A model generated the notes under the pieces. The model searched no databases and was not told the origin of the DNA. It worked only from the letters and a program-made list of their open reading frames with translations. A stretch of DNA of 27,060 nt from Monoglobus sp964442605 (GTDB taxonomy: Bacteria > Bacillota > Clostridia > Monoglobales > Monoglobaceae): assembly GCA_964442605.1 (NCBI GenBank), contig CAYTZR010000028.1:1-27060 (forward strand), read 5' to 3'. Of this stretch, positions 7,416 through 15,122 are shown piece by piece. Made by a program: the position numbers and the translations under genes. How positions within the stretch are numbered: the stretch's first letter is position 1; every line of letters begins with the position of its first letter.

Positions 7416-7439
7416 GAGGCCGCAGAGTTTTGCGGTCTC
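7416..7439 (+). terminator. GC-rich hairpin between the P-loop gene and thrC
   Basis: GAGGCCGCA (7416-7424) pairs with TGCGGTCTC (7431-7439), one G-U pair, 6-nt loop, followed by TGTTTGTATATT. This reads as a moderate intrinsic terminator for the P-loop gene 90 bp upstream. It may also be the 5' end of the thrC transcript. Two small AT palindromes precede it (AATAACGTTATT at 7337-7348; AAGATT/AATCTT at 7357-7371). Confidence 0.5.
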
Positions 7440-7491
7440 TGTTTGTATATTGACATTTATATATAAATATTTTTTGAAAGGTTTGTGAAAA

Positions 7492-8985
7492 ATGAATTAC
7501 ATCAGCACCAGAAACAAGGAGCTTAAATTAACCTCAGCCGAGGCTATTAAGAAGGGCTTGTCAGATGATGGCGGACTGTTTGTCCCGTCTGAATTTCCCA
7601 AAATAAAAAAGGCTGATATTGAAGAGCTTTTGGGAAAATCCTATATTGAACGCGCAAACTTTGTTTTGGGCAAGTATTTGACTGATTTTACAAAAGACGA
7701 AATCGAAAAATGTACCGAAGGCGCGTACGGAACAGGGTTCAGCAGCGAAAAGATTGCTCCGCTTGTCAAAATAAATGACGATCAGTATATTTTAGAGCTG
7801 TGGCATGGTCCTACCTGTGCCTTTAAGGATATGGCGCTGCAAATTTTGCCGTATTTTATGACTACTTCGATGAAAAAGACAGGTGAGAACAAGACGATTG
7901 TTATTTTGGTCGCGACTTCGGGCGACACCGGAAAGGCTGCTTTGGAGGGCTTTAAGGATGTTGAAGGTACTGAGATAATCGTATTTTATCCCGGCGAAGG
8001 CGTAAGCGATATTCAGAAGCTTCAAATGATTACCCAGGAGGGTAAAAACGTTTGTGTTGAGGGTATAAGCGGCAACTTTGACGATGCCCAGACAGGTGTC
8101 AAGAAAATATTTACCGATAAGAAAATTATTAAAGAACTTGACAAGAACGGATATGCGTTTTCGTCAGCTAATTCAATCAACTGGGGCAGACTCGTTCCGC
8201 AGATTGTTTATTATATTTCCGCGTACTGTGATTTGGTTGATGGCGGAGAAATCAACAACGGTGATAAGATTAATGTTTGCGTTCCGACAGGCAATTTCGG
8301 CAATATTCTTGCGGCATACTACGCAAAAAAAATGGGGCTTCCTATAAACAGATTGATTTGCGCGTCAAATAAGAATGATGTGCTCACTGATTTTATAAGA
8401 ACCGGCGAGTATGACAAAAACAGAGAATTTTATCATAGCGTTTCGCCGTCTATGGATATTCTTATTTCAAGCAATCTCGAAAGACTGCTCTTTGATATTT
8501 CCGGCAAAAACGATAAGAAAATCAATGAGCTTATGGATAATCTGGCAAAGGATGGCAAGTATAAGCTTACGAAAACGCTGCACAATAAGATTACAAAGCT
8601 ATTCTGGGCAGGCTGCTGCGATGATTATTTTACAAAGGTTCAAATTTGGAAAACCTTTGCGGAGGACGGTTATACATTGGATACTCACACAGCAGTAGCT
8701 GTTGACGTATATAAGCAGTATGTTGCGGAAACCGGCGATATGACAAAGACTGTTATTGCCTCAACCGCAAGCCCGTTTAAGTTTAATGCGACAGTTCTCT
8801 CGGCATTGGGAATTGAACCCGCGGGCAAGGGTGAGTTTGAACTGCTTGATTTGCTTCAGGAGAAGAGCGATATGGATATACCGAAATCTCTTGCTGAGTT
8901 AAATGGCAAAAAAATTCGTTTTAACGAAGTAATTGACGCGGACGATATGTATAATTCCATTAAAAAAGCATTGGATATAAAATAA
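7492..8985 (+). CDS. thrC: Threonine synthase
   Basis: 497-residue PLP enzyme converting O-phosphohomoserine to threonine, the last step of threonine biosynthesis. The N-terminus MNYISTRN...SAEAIKKGLSDDGGLFVPSEFP is the characteristic threonine synthase entry. The PLP lysine is K112 in WHGPTCAFKDMALQ, followed by ATSGDTGKAALEGF and the cofactor-phosphate/Asn region ANSINWGRLVPQIVYY. VPTGNFGNILAAYYAKKMGLP follows, and a late ASTASPFKF segment. Length and motifs fit the long class (about 490 aa) common in Clostridia and Gammaproteobacteria. Other threonine genes (hom, thrB) are not adjacent, so it is a stand-alone gene here. The ribosome site is GAAAGG about 10 nt ahead of the ATG. Confidence 0.96.
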   Translation: MNYISTRNKELKLTSAEAIKKGLSDDGGLFVPSEFPKIKKADIEELLGKSYIERANFVLGKYLTDFTKDEIEKCTEGAYGTGFSSEKIAPLVKINDDQYILELWHGPTCAFKDMALQILPYFMTTSMKKTGENKTIVILVATSGDTGKAALEGFKDVEGTEIIVFYPGEGVSDIQKLQMITQEGKNVCVEGISGNFDDAQTGVKKIFTDKKIIKELDKNGYAFSSANSINWGRLVPQIVYYISAYCDLVDGGEINNGDKINVCVPTGNFGNILAAYYAKKMGLPINRLICASNKNDVLTDFIRTGEYDKNREFYHSVSPSMDILISSNLERLLFDISGKNDKKINELMDNLAKDGKYKLTKTLHNKITKLFWAGCCDDYFTKVQIWKTFAEDGYTLDTHTAVAVDVYKQYVAETGDMTKTVIASTASPFKFNATVLSALGIEPAGKGEFELLDLLQEKSDMDIPKSLAELNGKKIRFNEVIDADDMYNSIKKALDIK

Positions 8986-8991
8986 AATATT

Positions 8992-9011
8992 GGCTCCCCA
9001 TTTGGGGAGCC
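8992..9011. terminator. Bidirectional intrinsic terminator between thrC and the DUF1540 gene
   Basis: GGCTCCCC (8992-8999) pairs perfectly with GGGGAGCC (9004-9011), 4-nt loop. Read on the minus strand the stem is followed by AATATTTTATTTTA, a good U-tract for the DUF1540 gene. On the plus strand it lies 6 bp past the thrC stop, but with a poorer T-tract. Confidence 0.75.
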
Positions 9012-9025
9012 GTTATTCGGGTTTG

Positions 9026-9184
9026 TTAGTTAGCCGGCTTAAATGTTACACATTCGGTATCACATGAGCTGCAGCAGCATTTTGTGCCGCCAACCTCTAT
9101 ACAGCCGGCTGTACAGACATCGTCTGATGTGTGATAAGCGCACTCTTCAACCTTGCATATGATTTTATTGTTGTGTCCTTCCAT
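9026..9184 (-). CDS. DUF1540 domain small Cys-rich protein
   Basis: A 52-residue protein read from ATG at 9184 to TAA at 9026, with an AGGAGG ribosome site at 9194-9199 (minus strand). It matches the DUF1540 layout CKVEECAYHT...CTAGCIEV...C.TECVTF: cysteines at 10, 15, 24, 28, 36, 37, 38, 41 and 45. The usual role is unknown; these are small, probably metal-binding proteins widespread in Clostridia and Bacilli. The extra CCC run at 36-38 is unusual. It is monocistronic, convergent with thrC and sharing the terminator at 8992-9011. The metallophosphoesterase gene starts divergently 96 bp away. Confidence 0.8.
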   Translation of the reverse strand: MEGHNNKIICKVEECAYHTSDDVCTAGCIEVGGTKCCCSSCDTECVTFKPAN

Positions 9185-9280
9185 AGTATATAGCCTCCTT
9201 TTGTATTGCTTACAGAAGTATTATTGCCGAAAGGACGGAATATATACAGGGTTTTAATAAAAACAATAGGAGGTGATAAA

Positions 9281-9982
9281 ATGGCAATATTTGCGATTTC
9301 GGATTTACATCTTCCGCTTGGTGTTGATAAATCAATGAATGTGTTTGGCGATCGCTGGAGTAATTATGTTGAAAGACTTTATGACAACTGGCAAAAAATT
9401 GTCAGTGAAGATGATATTGTCATTCTGCCCGGCGATATTTCGTGGGCAACATATCTTGAGGATTCTGTTAAGGATTTTGAGTACATTAATAACTTAAACG
9501 GAATTAAGGTTATTTTAAAGGGCAACCATGATTTTTGGTGGTCAACAATGAATAAGCTCGATATTTTTCTTAAAACAAATAATTTCAACACAATAAGGTT
9601 TATACATAATAATTGCGTTATTTATGATAATACCGCGATTTGCGGCACACGAGGCTGGAATATAGCAAAGGAAACCTCAACAGACGAGGAAAAGCGTATA
9701 TTCATGCGAGAGAAGCAGCGTCTGATATTGTCACTTGAAAGCGCAAAATCATTGATGCCTGATGAGATTATTGTTGCCATGCACTATCCGCCCGTAGAAA
9801 AAAACGGTTCCAATTTTGAATTGATTGACATAATGAAAGAATACGGGGTTAAAAGATGTATATACGGACATCTTCACGCGGCGGCGCAGAATTTTGCCGT
9901 TCAGGGTGATGTTCGGGGAATTGAGTTAACACTGGTATCCAGTGATTATTTAAAATTTGTTCCCAAGCTTTTGAAAAAGTAA
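9281..9982 (+). CDS. Calcineurin-like metallophosphoesterase
   Basis: 233-residue predicted phosphohydrolase with all five metal-binding blocks: SDLHLPLG near the N-terminus, PGDISWA, KGNHDFWW, the MHYPP block and YGHLH. These coordinate a dinuclear metal centre in the family. It has no signal peptide or membrane helix, so it is cytoplasmic; the substrate cannot be inferred. An open frame extends upstream to 9206, but a textbook AGGAGGTGA site at 9268-9276 fixes the start at ATG 9281. It belongs to the small stand-alone phosphohydrolase group common in Clostridia, and lies directly upstream of tig, which has its own promoter. Confidence 0.9.
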   Translation: MAIFAISDLHLPLGVDKSMNVFGDRWSNYVERLYDNWQKIVSEDDIVILPGDISWATYLEDSVKDFEYINNLNGIKVILKGNHDFWWSTMNKLDIFLKTNNFNTIRFIHNNCVIYDNTAICGTRGWNIAKETSTDEEKRIFMREKQRLILSLESAKSLMPDEIIVAMHYPPVEKNGSNFELIDIMKEYGVKRCIYGHLHAAAQNFAVQGDVRGIELTLVSSDYLKFVPKLLKK

Positions 9983-10054
9983 ATTTTGTCAAAAAAATCG
10001 GCAATGAATTTGCAAAATTTGTTAGAAGTAACATAAGTTTTTTTGGGAAAATGC

Positions 10055-10083
10055 TTGTCTAATCAATTCTTCTATGATATAAT
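10055..10083 (+). promoter_or_regulatory. Sigma-A-type promoter of tig
   Basis: TTGTCT (10055-10060), a 17-nt spacer and a perfect TATAAT (10078-10083), about 45 bp upstream of the predicted leader's start codon region at 10136. Confidence 0.6.
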
Positions 10084-10135
10084 CAATAAATGCTTAAACA
10101 GAAATTAAGAAATTAAACACAGCGAGGTAATTTTA

Positions 10136-11416
10136 ATGGGCAATGTAGAGAAAACAGAAAAAAACACGGTAACCTTTGAATTTTCGGTTACACCTGAGGA
10201 GTTTGAAAAGGCGGTTCAAAGGTCATATAAGAAAAATGTTAAAAAGATTAATCTTCCGGGATTCAGAAAGGGAAAGGCTCCCAGATTTCTTATAGAAAAA
10301 ACCTATGGTAAAGAAATTTTTTATGAGGATGCCATTAACTTTGTTCTGCCGGATGCATATGATAAAGCAGTTGAGGAAAATGATATTCATCCTGTTGCAC
10401 AGCCGGAAGTCGATTTAAAGAGCGATGCGATTGATCCTGAAAATGATATAGTTTTCACGGCAAAGGTTGTTGTAAAGCCTGAATTTGAGCTTGGCGAGTA
10501 CAAGGGTGTTAAGGTTGAAAAGGTAAGCTATGAAACCACTGATGATGATGTAAACGATGAGATTGAGAAGCTAAGAGAGAGAAACTCAAGATTGGTTCCT
10601 GTTGAGGACAGACCTATTCAGGCGGATGACATAGCGAATATTGATTTTGACGGTTCTGTTGACGGTGTTCCGTTTGAGGGCGGCAAGGGAGAAGGCTTTG
10701 ACTTAACAATAGGTTCAGGTCAGTTTATCCCGGGCTTTGAGGATCAGCTTTTAGGTAAAAATGTAGGGGATGACGTTGATGTAAACGTTACATTCCCCGA
10801 GGAGTATCACGCAAAAGAATTAGCCGGAAAGGATGCTTTGTTCAAGGTTAAGATTAATTCACTAAAGGTTAAAGAGCTTCCTGAGGCGGATGATGATTTT
10901 GCTATGGATGTCAGTGAATTTGACACATTGGATGAATATAAAGCTGATATTAAGGCAAAGCTTGAAAAGTCAAACGAAGAAAAGGCTCAGCATGAGAATG
11001 AACAGAGTGTTGTTGATGCTGTTTGTGAAAACACAGAGATTGATATTCCTGATGAGATGATTAATTCTCAGATTGATAATATGGTAAGGGATATGGATAT
11101 GCAGATGCGTTATCAGGGTCTGGATCTTAAAACATATATGCAGTACACGGGTCAGACTATGGACGCTATTCGCGCGCAGTATAAAGATGAGTCCGAAAAG
11201 CGTGTAAAGACTACGCTCGTGCTTGAAAAGGTTGCTCAGGTTGAGGACATTGCTGTAAGCGATGAGGACGTTGAAGCCGAGTATGAAAATATAAGCGGCG
11301 AGAACGGAATGAAGGTTGAGGATATCAAAAAGTATATCAGCAAGGATGATATTACGGACAGGATAAAGGCTCAAAAGTCAATCAAGTTCTTAGTTGATAA
11401 CGCCAATTTTGAATAA
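10136..11416 (+). CDS. tig: Trigger factor (ribosome-associated chaperone, peptidyl-prolyl isomerase)
   Basis: 426 residues. The N-terminal ribosome-binding domain (about 1-115) contains the L23-docking signature GFRKGKAPR at 42-50. The central FKBP-type PPIase domain (about 150-235) includes ADIANIDFDG, GQFIPGFEDQLLGKNVGD and VTFPEEYHAKELAGKDALF. The C-terminal chaperone arms follow, rich in charged helices, with IPDEMINSQIDNMVRDMDMQ. It binds nascent chains at the ribosome exit and helps early folding. Length is normal. The ribosome site is GAGGT ahead of the ATG. The order tig-clpP-clpX is widespread in bacteria; a hairpin at 11456-11483 suggests clpP is at least partly transcribed separately. 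Confidence 0.97.
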   Translation: MGNVEKTEKNTVTFEFSVTPEEFEKAVQRSYKKNVKKINLPGFRKGKAPRFLIEKTYGKEIFYEDAINFVLPDAYDKAVEENDIHPVAQPEVDLKSDAIDPENDIVFTAKVVVKPEFELGEYKGVKVEKVSYETTDDDVNDEIEKLRERNSRLVPVEDRPIQADDIANIDFDGSVDGVPFEGGKGEGFDLTIGSGQFIPGFEDQLLGKNVGDDVDVNVTFPEEYHAKELAGKDALFKVKINSLKVKELPEADDDFAMDVSEFDTLDEYKADIKAKLEKSNEEKAQHENEQSVVDAVCENTEIDIPDEMINSQIDNMVRDMDMQMRYQGLDLKTYMQYTGQTMDAIRAQYKDESEKRVKTTLVLEKVAQVEDIAVSDEDVEAEYENISGENGMKVEDIKKYISKDDITDRIKAQKSIKFLVDNANFE

Positions 11417-11455
11417 TTCGGTAAGTTTTGTGATATTAAGTTGAATTTTGTAATG

Positions 11456-11483
11456 AGGTTGGTTTGATGTTTCAAATCAGCCT
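11456..11483 (+). terminator. Intrinsic terminator after tig
   Basis: 12-bp stem with two G-U pairs (11456-11467 with 11472-11483, loop TGTT) followed by TATTGTATCAT. It lies 40 bp past the tig stop. A perfect TATAAT follows at 11523-11528 in front of clpP, but no convincing -35 partner was found, so read-through may supply clpP. Confidence 0.55.
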
Positions 11484-11553
11484 TATTGTATCATAATTAA
11501 ATTAATATCCTGAATATTTTTATATAATAATTATTTTATTTGGAGGTAATCAT

Positions 11554-12156
11554 ATGGATAGCAAAATTATTACAAACAGTCTTATACCTTATGTAGTAGA
11601 GCAGACAAGCAGAGGTGAGCGTTCCTACGATATTTTTTCAAGACTTCTTAAGGATAGAATTATATTTTTATCCGATGAGGTTAATGATACAACAGCCAGC
11701 TTGGTTGTGGCTCAGCTTTTGTTTTTGGACAGTGAGGATCCCGACAAGGATATTAACCTTTATATTAACAGCCCGGGCGGCTCTGTCACTGCCGGTATGG
11801 CAATATATGACACAATGCAGTATACAAAGGCGGATGTTTCGACAATATGTGTAGGTATGGCTGCTTCCATGGGTGCGTTTCTGCTCTCATCCGGAGCAAA
11901 GGGAAAGAGATTTGCGCTTCCTAACAGCGAAATAATGATTCATCAGCCTCTGGGCGGTGTTCAGGGTCAGACAACCGATATGAAAATACATGTCGAAAGA
12001 ATGCTGAAAATTAAAGAAAACCTCAATAAAATTCTCAGCGATAACACGGGTCAGCCTCTCGATATTATAAAGAGGGATACCGAAAGAGACAACTTTATGG
12101 ACGCTGAGGAAGCGCTCAAGTATGGTCTTATTGACAATATTGTGACAAAACGTTAA
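11554..12156 (+). CDS. clpP: ATP-dependent Clp protease proteolytic subunit
   Basis: 200-residue serine peptidase that forms the tetradecameric chamber used by ClpX and ClpC. The catalytic triad is visible at the expected spacings: S105 in GMAASMGAF, H130 in EIMIHQPLGG and D179 in KRDTERDNF. The oligomer handle region and the NSPGGSVTAGMAIYDTMQ segment are intact. An N-terminal stretch of about eight residues would be removed autocatalytically in the family. Strong GGAGG ribosome site. clpX begins 23 bp downstream, so the two are clearly one unit. Confidence 0.97.
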   Translation: MDSKIITNSLIPYVVEQTSRGERSYDIFSRLLKDRIIFLSDEVNDTTASLVVAQLLFLDSEDPDKDINLYINSPGGSVTAGMAIYDTMQYTKADVSTICVGMAASMGAFLLSSGAKGKRFALPNSEIMIHQPLGGVQGQTTDMKIHVERMLKIKENLNKILSDNTGQPLDIIKRDTERDNFMDAEEALKYGLIDNIVTKR

Positions 12157-12179
12157 ATCATTTATTTGGAGGAAAGTGT

Positions 12180-13454
12180 ATGTCAGGTAACAGAACCAAA
12201 AATGAGGATAGATGCGCCTTTTGCGGGAAAAGTAAGTCTCAGGTTCACGGCATGGTTCATGGTCCCGTTGCAAATATTTGTGACGAGTGCGTGGAGCTCT
12301 GTATTGATATTCTTGACATGGATATCGATATTGGTCATAACAAAAAGGATAACGATGGGCTTGAACACTTTAGCGAGCTTCCCAAGCCAAAGGAGCTTCA
12401 TGAATTTCTGGACGAATATATAATAGGTCAGGACGAGGCAAAAAAAGCGTTATCTGTCGCGATTTATAATCACTACAAGAGAATAGACTCAAATAGAAAT
12501 GATAATGATAACGATGTCGAATTGCAAAAGAGTAATATTCTTATGATTGGTCCTACCGGATCGGGTAAAACATTCCTTGCTCAGACTATGGCAAAGTGTC
12601 TTAATGCCCCGTTTGTTATTGCTGACGCGACGTCTCTCACAGAGGCAGGATATGTGGGAGAGGATGTGGAAAACATACTTTTAAAGCTCATCCAGGAGGC
12701 GGATTATAATATATCTCTCGCCGAAAAAGGTATCATTTATATTGATGAGGTTGATAAGATTTCAAGAAAATCTGAAAATCCATCTATAACAAGAGATGTA
12801 AGCGGCGAGGGTGTTCAGCAGACACTGCTTAAAATTCTGGAGGGTACTGTTGCCAATGTTCCTCCAAACGGCGGAAGAAAGCATCCTCAGCAGGAATTTA
12901 TACAAATTGATACTACGAATATATTGTTCATATGCGGCGGCGCTTTTGATGGGCTTGATAAAATAATCGAATCAAGAGTTTCCTCAAAGACCCTTGGCTT
13001 CGGAGCAAAGGTTGAGAGCAAAAAGAACCGTAATCGCGGTGATCTTTTAAAACAGGTTACTCCCGAAGATTTGGTGAAATTCGGATTGATACCGGAGCTT
13101 ATAGGCAGACTTCCGATTGTTTCTACATTGGATACGCTGAATGCCGAGGCCTTGAAAAAGATTTTCAGAGAGCCGAAAAACGCATTGCTTAAACAGTATA
13201 AGGCTTTGCTTAAAATGGATGGTGTTGAGTTGGAATTTGAGGACGATGCTGTGGACGAGATTGCCAAAAAGGCGGTTGAGCGTGAAACGGGAGCAAGAGG
13301 TCTCAGGACGATTGTTGAAGATATTATGCTTGACATAATGTATGAGATACCGTCTGTTGAAGGTGCCGAGAAGGTTACGGTTACCAAGGACTGTGTTCTC
13401 AAAAAGGCGGAGCCTGTCGTTTCATATAAGAAAAAAAGTCCGAAATCGGCATAA
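12180..13454 (+). CDS. clpX: ATP-dependent Clp protease ATP-binding subunit ClpX
   Basis: 424-residue AAA+ unfoldase that delivers substrates to ClpP. The N-terminal zinc-binding domain has Cys pairs C12/C15 and C34/C37. Walker A is GPTGSGKT (124-131), and Walker B has D189-E190 in IIYIDEVDKI. The ClpP-docking loop reads LGF rather than the more common IGF (KTLGFGAK). The pore-loop region AGYVGEDVEN and the sensor-2 region ETGARGLRTIVED are present. Length is normal. Good GGAGGAAA ribosome site; the start ATG lies 23 bp after the clpP stop. It is the last gene of the tig-clpP-clpX group; an inverted repeat follows at 13474-13513. Confidence 0.97.
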   Translation: MSGNRTKNEDRCAFCGKSKSQVHGMVHGPVANICDECVELCIDILDMDIDIGHNKKDNDGLEHFSELPKPKELHEFLDEYIIGQDEAKKALSVAIYNHYKRIDSNRNDNDNDVELQKSNILMIGPTGSGKTFLAQTMAKCLNAPFVIADATSLTEAGYVGEDVENILLKLIQEADYNISLAEKGIIYIDEVDKISRKSENPSITRDVSGEGVQQTLLKILEGTVANVPPNGGRKHPQQEFIQIDTTNILFICGGAFDGLDKIIESRVSSKTLGFGAKVESKKNRNRGDLLKQVTPEDLVKFGLIPELIGRLPIVSTLDTLNAEALKKIFREPKNALLKQYKALLKMDGVELEFEDDAVDEIAKKAVERETGARGLRTIVEDIMLDIMYEIPSVEGAEKVTVTKDCVLKKAEPVVSYKKKSPKSA

Positions 13455-13473
13455 CGGAAAAATTAAATATCTT

Positions 13474-13513
13474 AGATTAGCGTGCATATTTTAACTATAC
13501 CGCCCGCTAATCT
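13474..13513 (+). repeat. 9-bp perfect inverted repeat between clpX and the metal ABC operon
   Basis: AGATTAGCG (13474-13482) and CGCTAATCT (13505-13513), separated by 22 nt and followed by TTGTATTTT. It could be a large-loop terminator for clpX. It could also be an operator in front of the metal transporter genes, although it does not look like a known Zur or MntR box. I cannot decide between these. Confidence 0.55.
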
Positions 13514-13542
13514 TTGTATTTTAAAGAAAGGCAAGAATAAAT

Positions 13543-14250
13543 ATGGCATTAATCAGCTGTAAAAATGTGAGTCTCAGCTATGAGGGTTTAACCGTTTTAA
13601 AGAATATATCGTTTGAGATAAACGCCGGAGATTATTACAGTATTATAGGCAGGAACGGCAGCGGAAAAAGCACGCTGCTTAAATCTCTTATCAGACTGAA
13701 AGCGCCTGACACGGGTGAAATAATTTATAGCGATGGCCTTACTCAGGATAAGATAGGCTATCTTGCGCAGCAGACACCGGTGCAAAAAGACTTTCCCGCG
13801 TCTGTCAGTGAGGTTGTCCTTTCCGGCTGTATAAAAGGGCATAGATTATTTCCGTTTTACTCCGCGGCAGATAAGAAACTCGCATATGAAAAAATGGAGC
13901 TGCTTGGTATAGCCGATATAAAAAACAAATGCTTCCGTGAACTGAGCGGCGGTCAACAGCAGCGAACCCTGCTGGCAAGGGCTATGTGCGCGACCGACGA
14001 TATTTTGATGCTTGATGAGCCGGTTACGGGACTTGATCCCGTGGTGACAACGGAATTTTTTGAAATAATCAATGATATGCACAAAAGCGGTATAACCATA
14101 GTTATGGTATCTCATGATATACATTGTGCGGTAAAATATTCAACCCGAATTCTTCATCTTGACGGCGGAGTTCTGTTTGACGGAACTTCAGATGAATATT
14201 TGCATTCTGAGGTGGGAATTGAGTTTGTCGGAGGTCACAAGCATGATTGA
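13543..14250 (+). CDS. Metal (Zn/Mn-type) ABC transporter ATP-binding protein
   Basis: 235-residue cytoplasmic ATPase. Walker A is GRNGSGKST (36-44). The Q-loop is around YLAQQ, the ABC signature is LSGGQQQR (134-141), Walker B is LMLDEP with D158-E159, and the H-loop is VSHD. The PVTGLDP D-loop and the partner permease place it in the ZnuC/MntB-type family; zinc versus manganese cannot be told from sequence. The permease gene overlaps its last 8 bases (ATGATTGA), meaning translational coupling. No substrate-binding lipoprotein gene is adjacent. Confidence 0.92.
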   Translation: MALISCKNVSLSYEGLTVLKNISFEINAGDYYSIIGRNGSGKSTLLKSLIRLKAPDTGEIIYSDGLTQDKIGYLAQQTPVQKDFPASVSEVVLSGCIKGHRLFPFYSAADKKLAYEKMELLGIADIKNKCFRELSGGQQQRTLLARAMCATDDILMLDEPVTGLDPVVTTEFFEIINDMHKSGITIVMVSHDIHCAVKYSTRILHLDGGVLFDGTSDEYLHSEVGIEFVGGHKHD

Positions 14251-15061
14251 GACTTTACATATTATGTTTTCGTATACATTTATTTTACGTGCTTTAGTCG
14301 TCGGACTTTTGGTTTCGTTGTGCGCTGCTTTGCTCGGTGTAAGCCTTGTGCTTAAACGATATTCAATGATAGGCGATGGCTTGAGTCATGTCGGCTTTGG
14401 GGCTATAGCTGTTGCGACCGCCTTAAATTTTGCGCCGATGCAGTTCACTATTCCGGTTGTGATTATCGCCGCGTTTCTGCTGCTGAGGATAAGCGAGAAC
14501 AGCAGAATAAAAGGCGATAGCGCAATTGCTATGATTTCAACGGGGGCTCTTGCCGTCGGAATTTTGGTGGCATCTGTCACAACAGGTATGAATACCGATA
14601 TAAACAGCTATCTTTTCGGCAGCATACTTGCAATGACCGATGATGACGTAATTTTAAGCGTAGTTTTATCATCTGCTGTTATTGTATTGTTTATCCTGTT
14701 TTACAACAAGATTTTCGCTGTTACGTTTGACGAAACCTTCGCAAAGGCTACCGGTACAAAAGTCGGTGTGTATAATATGCTTATAGCTATTTTGACATCA
14801 ATAACTATCGTATTGGGAATGAGGATGATGGGAGCTCTGCTTATATCAAGTCTTATTATATTTCCGGCTCTTACCGCGATGCGCGTGTGCAAGCGTTTTA
14901 AGAGTGTAATAATTTTTTCCGCTTTTGTTTCGGTAATATGCCTTACAACAGGACTTATTATTTCTTATTTTGCTTCAACGCCGACCGGTTCAACAGTAGT
15001 AGTACTTAATATTTTTGTATTCATAATATTTGCGGTTATAAGTAAATTGAGGGGCAATTAA
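14243..15061 (+). CDS. Metal (Zn/Mn-type) ABC transporter permease
   Basis: 272-residue membrane protein of the ZnuB/MntC-type ABC-3 family, with about eight hydrophobic helices. The hallmark segment LKRYSMIGDGLSHVGFGAIAV (coupling to the ATPase) is near residue 40, with later GALAVGILVAS and GMRMMGALLISSLIIFPALTA. The frame is open upstream to 14159 within the ATPase gene, but the ATG at 14243, preceded by GGAGGTCAC and overlapping the previous stop, is the convincing start. Together with the ATPase it forms a two-gene uptake system that needs a binding protein encoded elsewhere. Confidence 0.92.
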   Translation: MIETLHIMFSYTFILRALVVGLLVSLCAALLGVSLVLKRYSMIGDGLSHVGFGAIAVATALNFAPMQFTIPVVIIAAFLLLRISENSRIKGDSAIAMISTGALAVGILVASVTTGMNTDINSYLFGSILAMTDDDVILSVVLSSAVIVLFILFYNKIFAVTFDETFAKATGTKVGVYNMLIAILTSITIVLGMRMMGALLISSLIIFPALTAMRVCKRFKSVIIFSAFVSVICLTTGLIISYFASTPTGSTVVVLNIFVFIIFAVISKLRGN

Positions 15062-15085
15062 CCTAAAATGCTTAATAAATCAATA

Positions 15086-15111
15086 AGAGCGGCAAACCAA
15101 TGTACCGCTCT
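15086..15111. terminator. Bidirectional intrinsic terminator
   Basis: AGAGCGG (15086-15092) pairs with CCGCTCT (15105-15111), 12-nt loop, followed on the plus strand by CATTTTATTTTTTA. It separates the convergent permease (ends 15061) and flavoprotein (ends 15123) genes. Confidence 0.7.
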
Positions 15112-15122
15112 CATTTTATTTT

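Noticed and set aside
7450..7455. Second TTGACA as a -35 box for thrC
   Set aside because: No acceptable -10 hexamer occurs at 16-18 nt spacing; the earlier TTGACT-N17-TATTGT is better.
7326..7491. T-box leader upstream of thrC
   Set aside because: The gap is too short and lacks the T-box sequence and specifier stem; only small palindromes and one hairpin are present.
9981..10020. AAATTTTG/CAAAATTT repeat as terminator of the metallophosphoesterase gene
   Set aside because: The stem is only 8 A/T-rich base pairs with a 24-nt loop and no following U-tract, so it is too weak to call.
11887..12423. Open frames overlapping clpP/clpX on both strands
   Set aside because: They are shadows of two of the best-supported genes; the translations show no family motifs.
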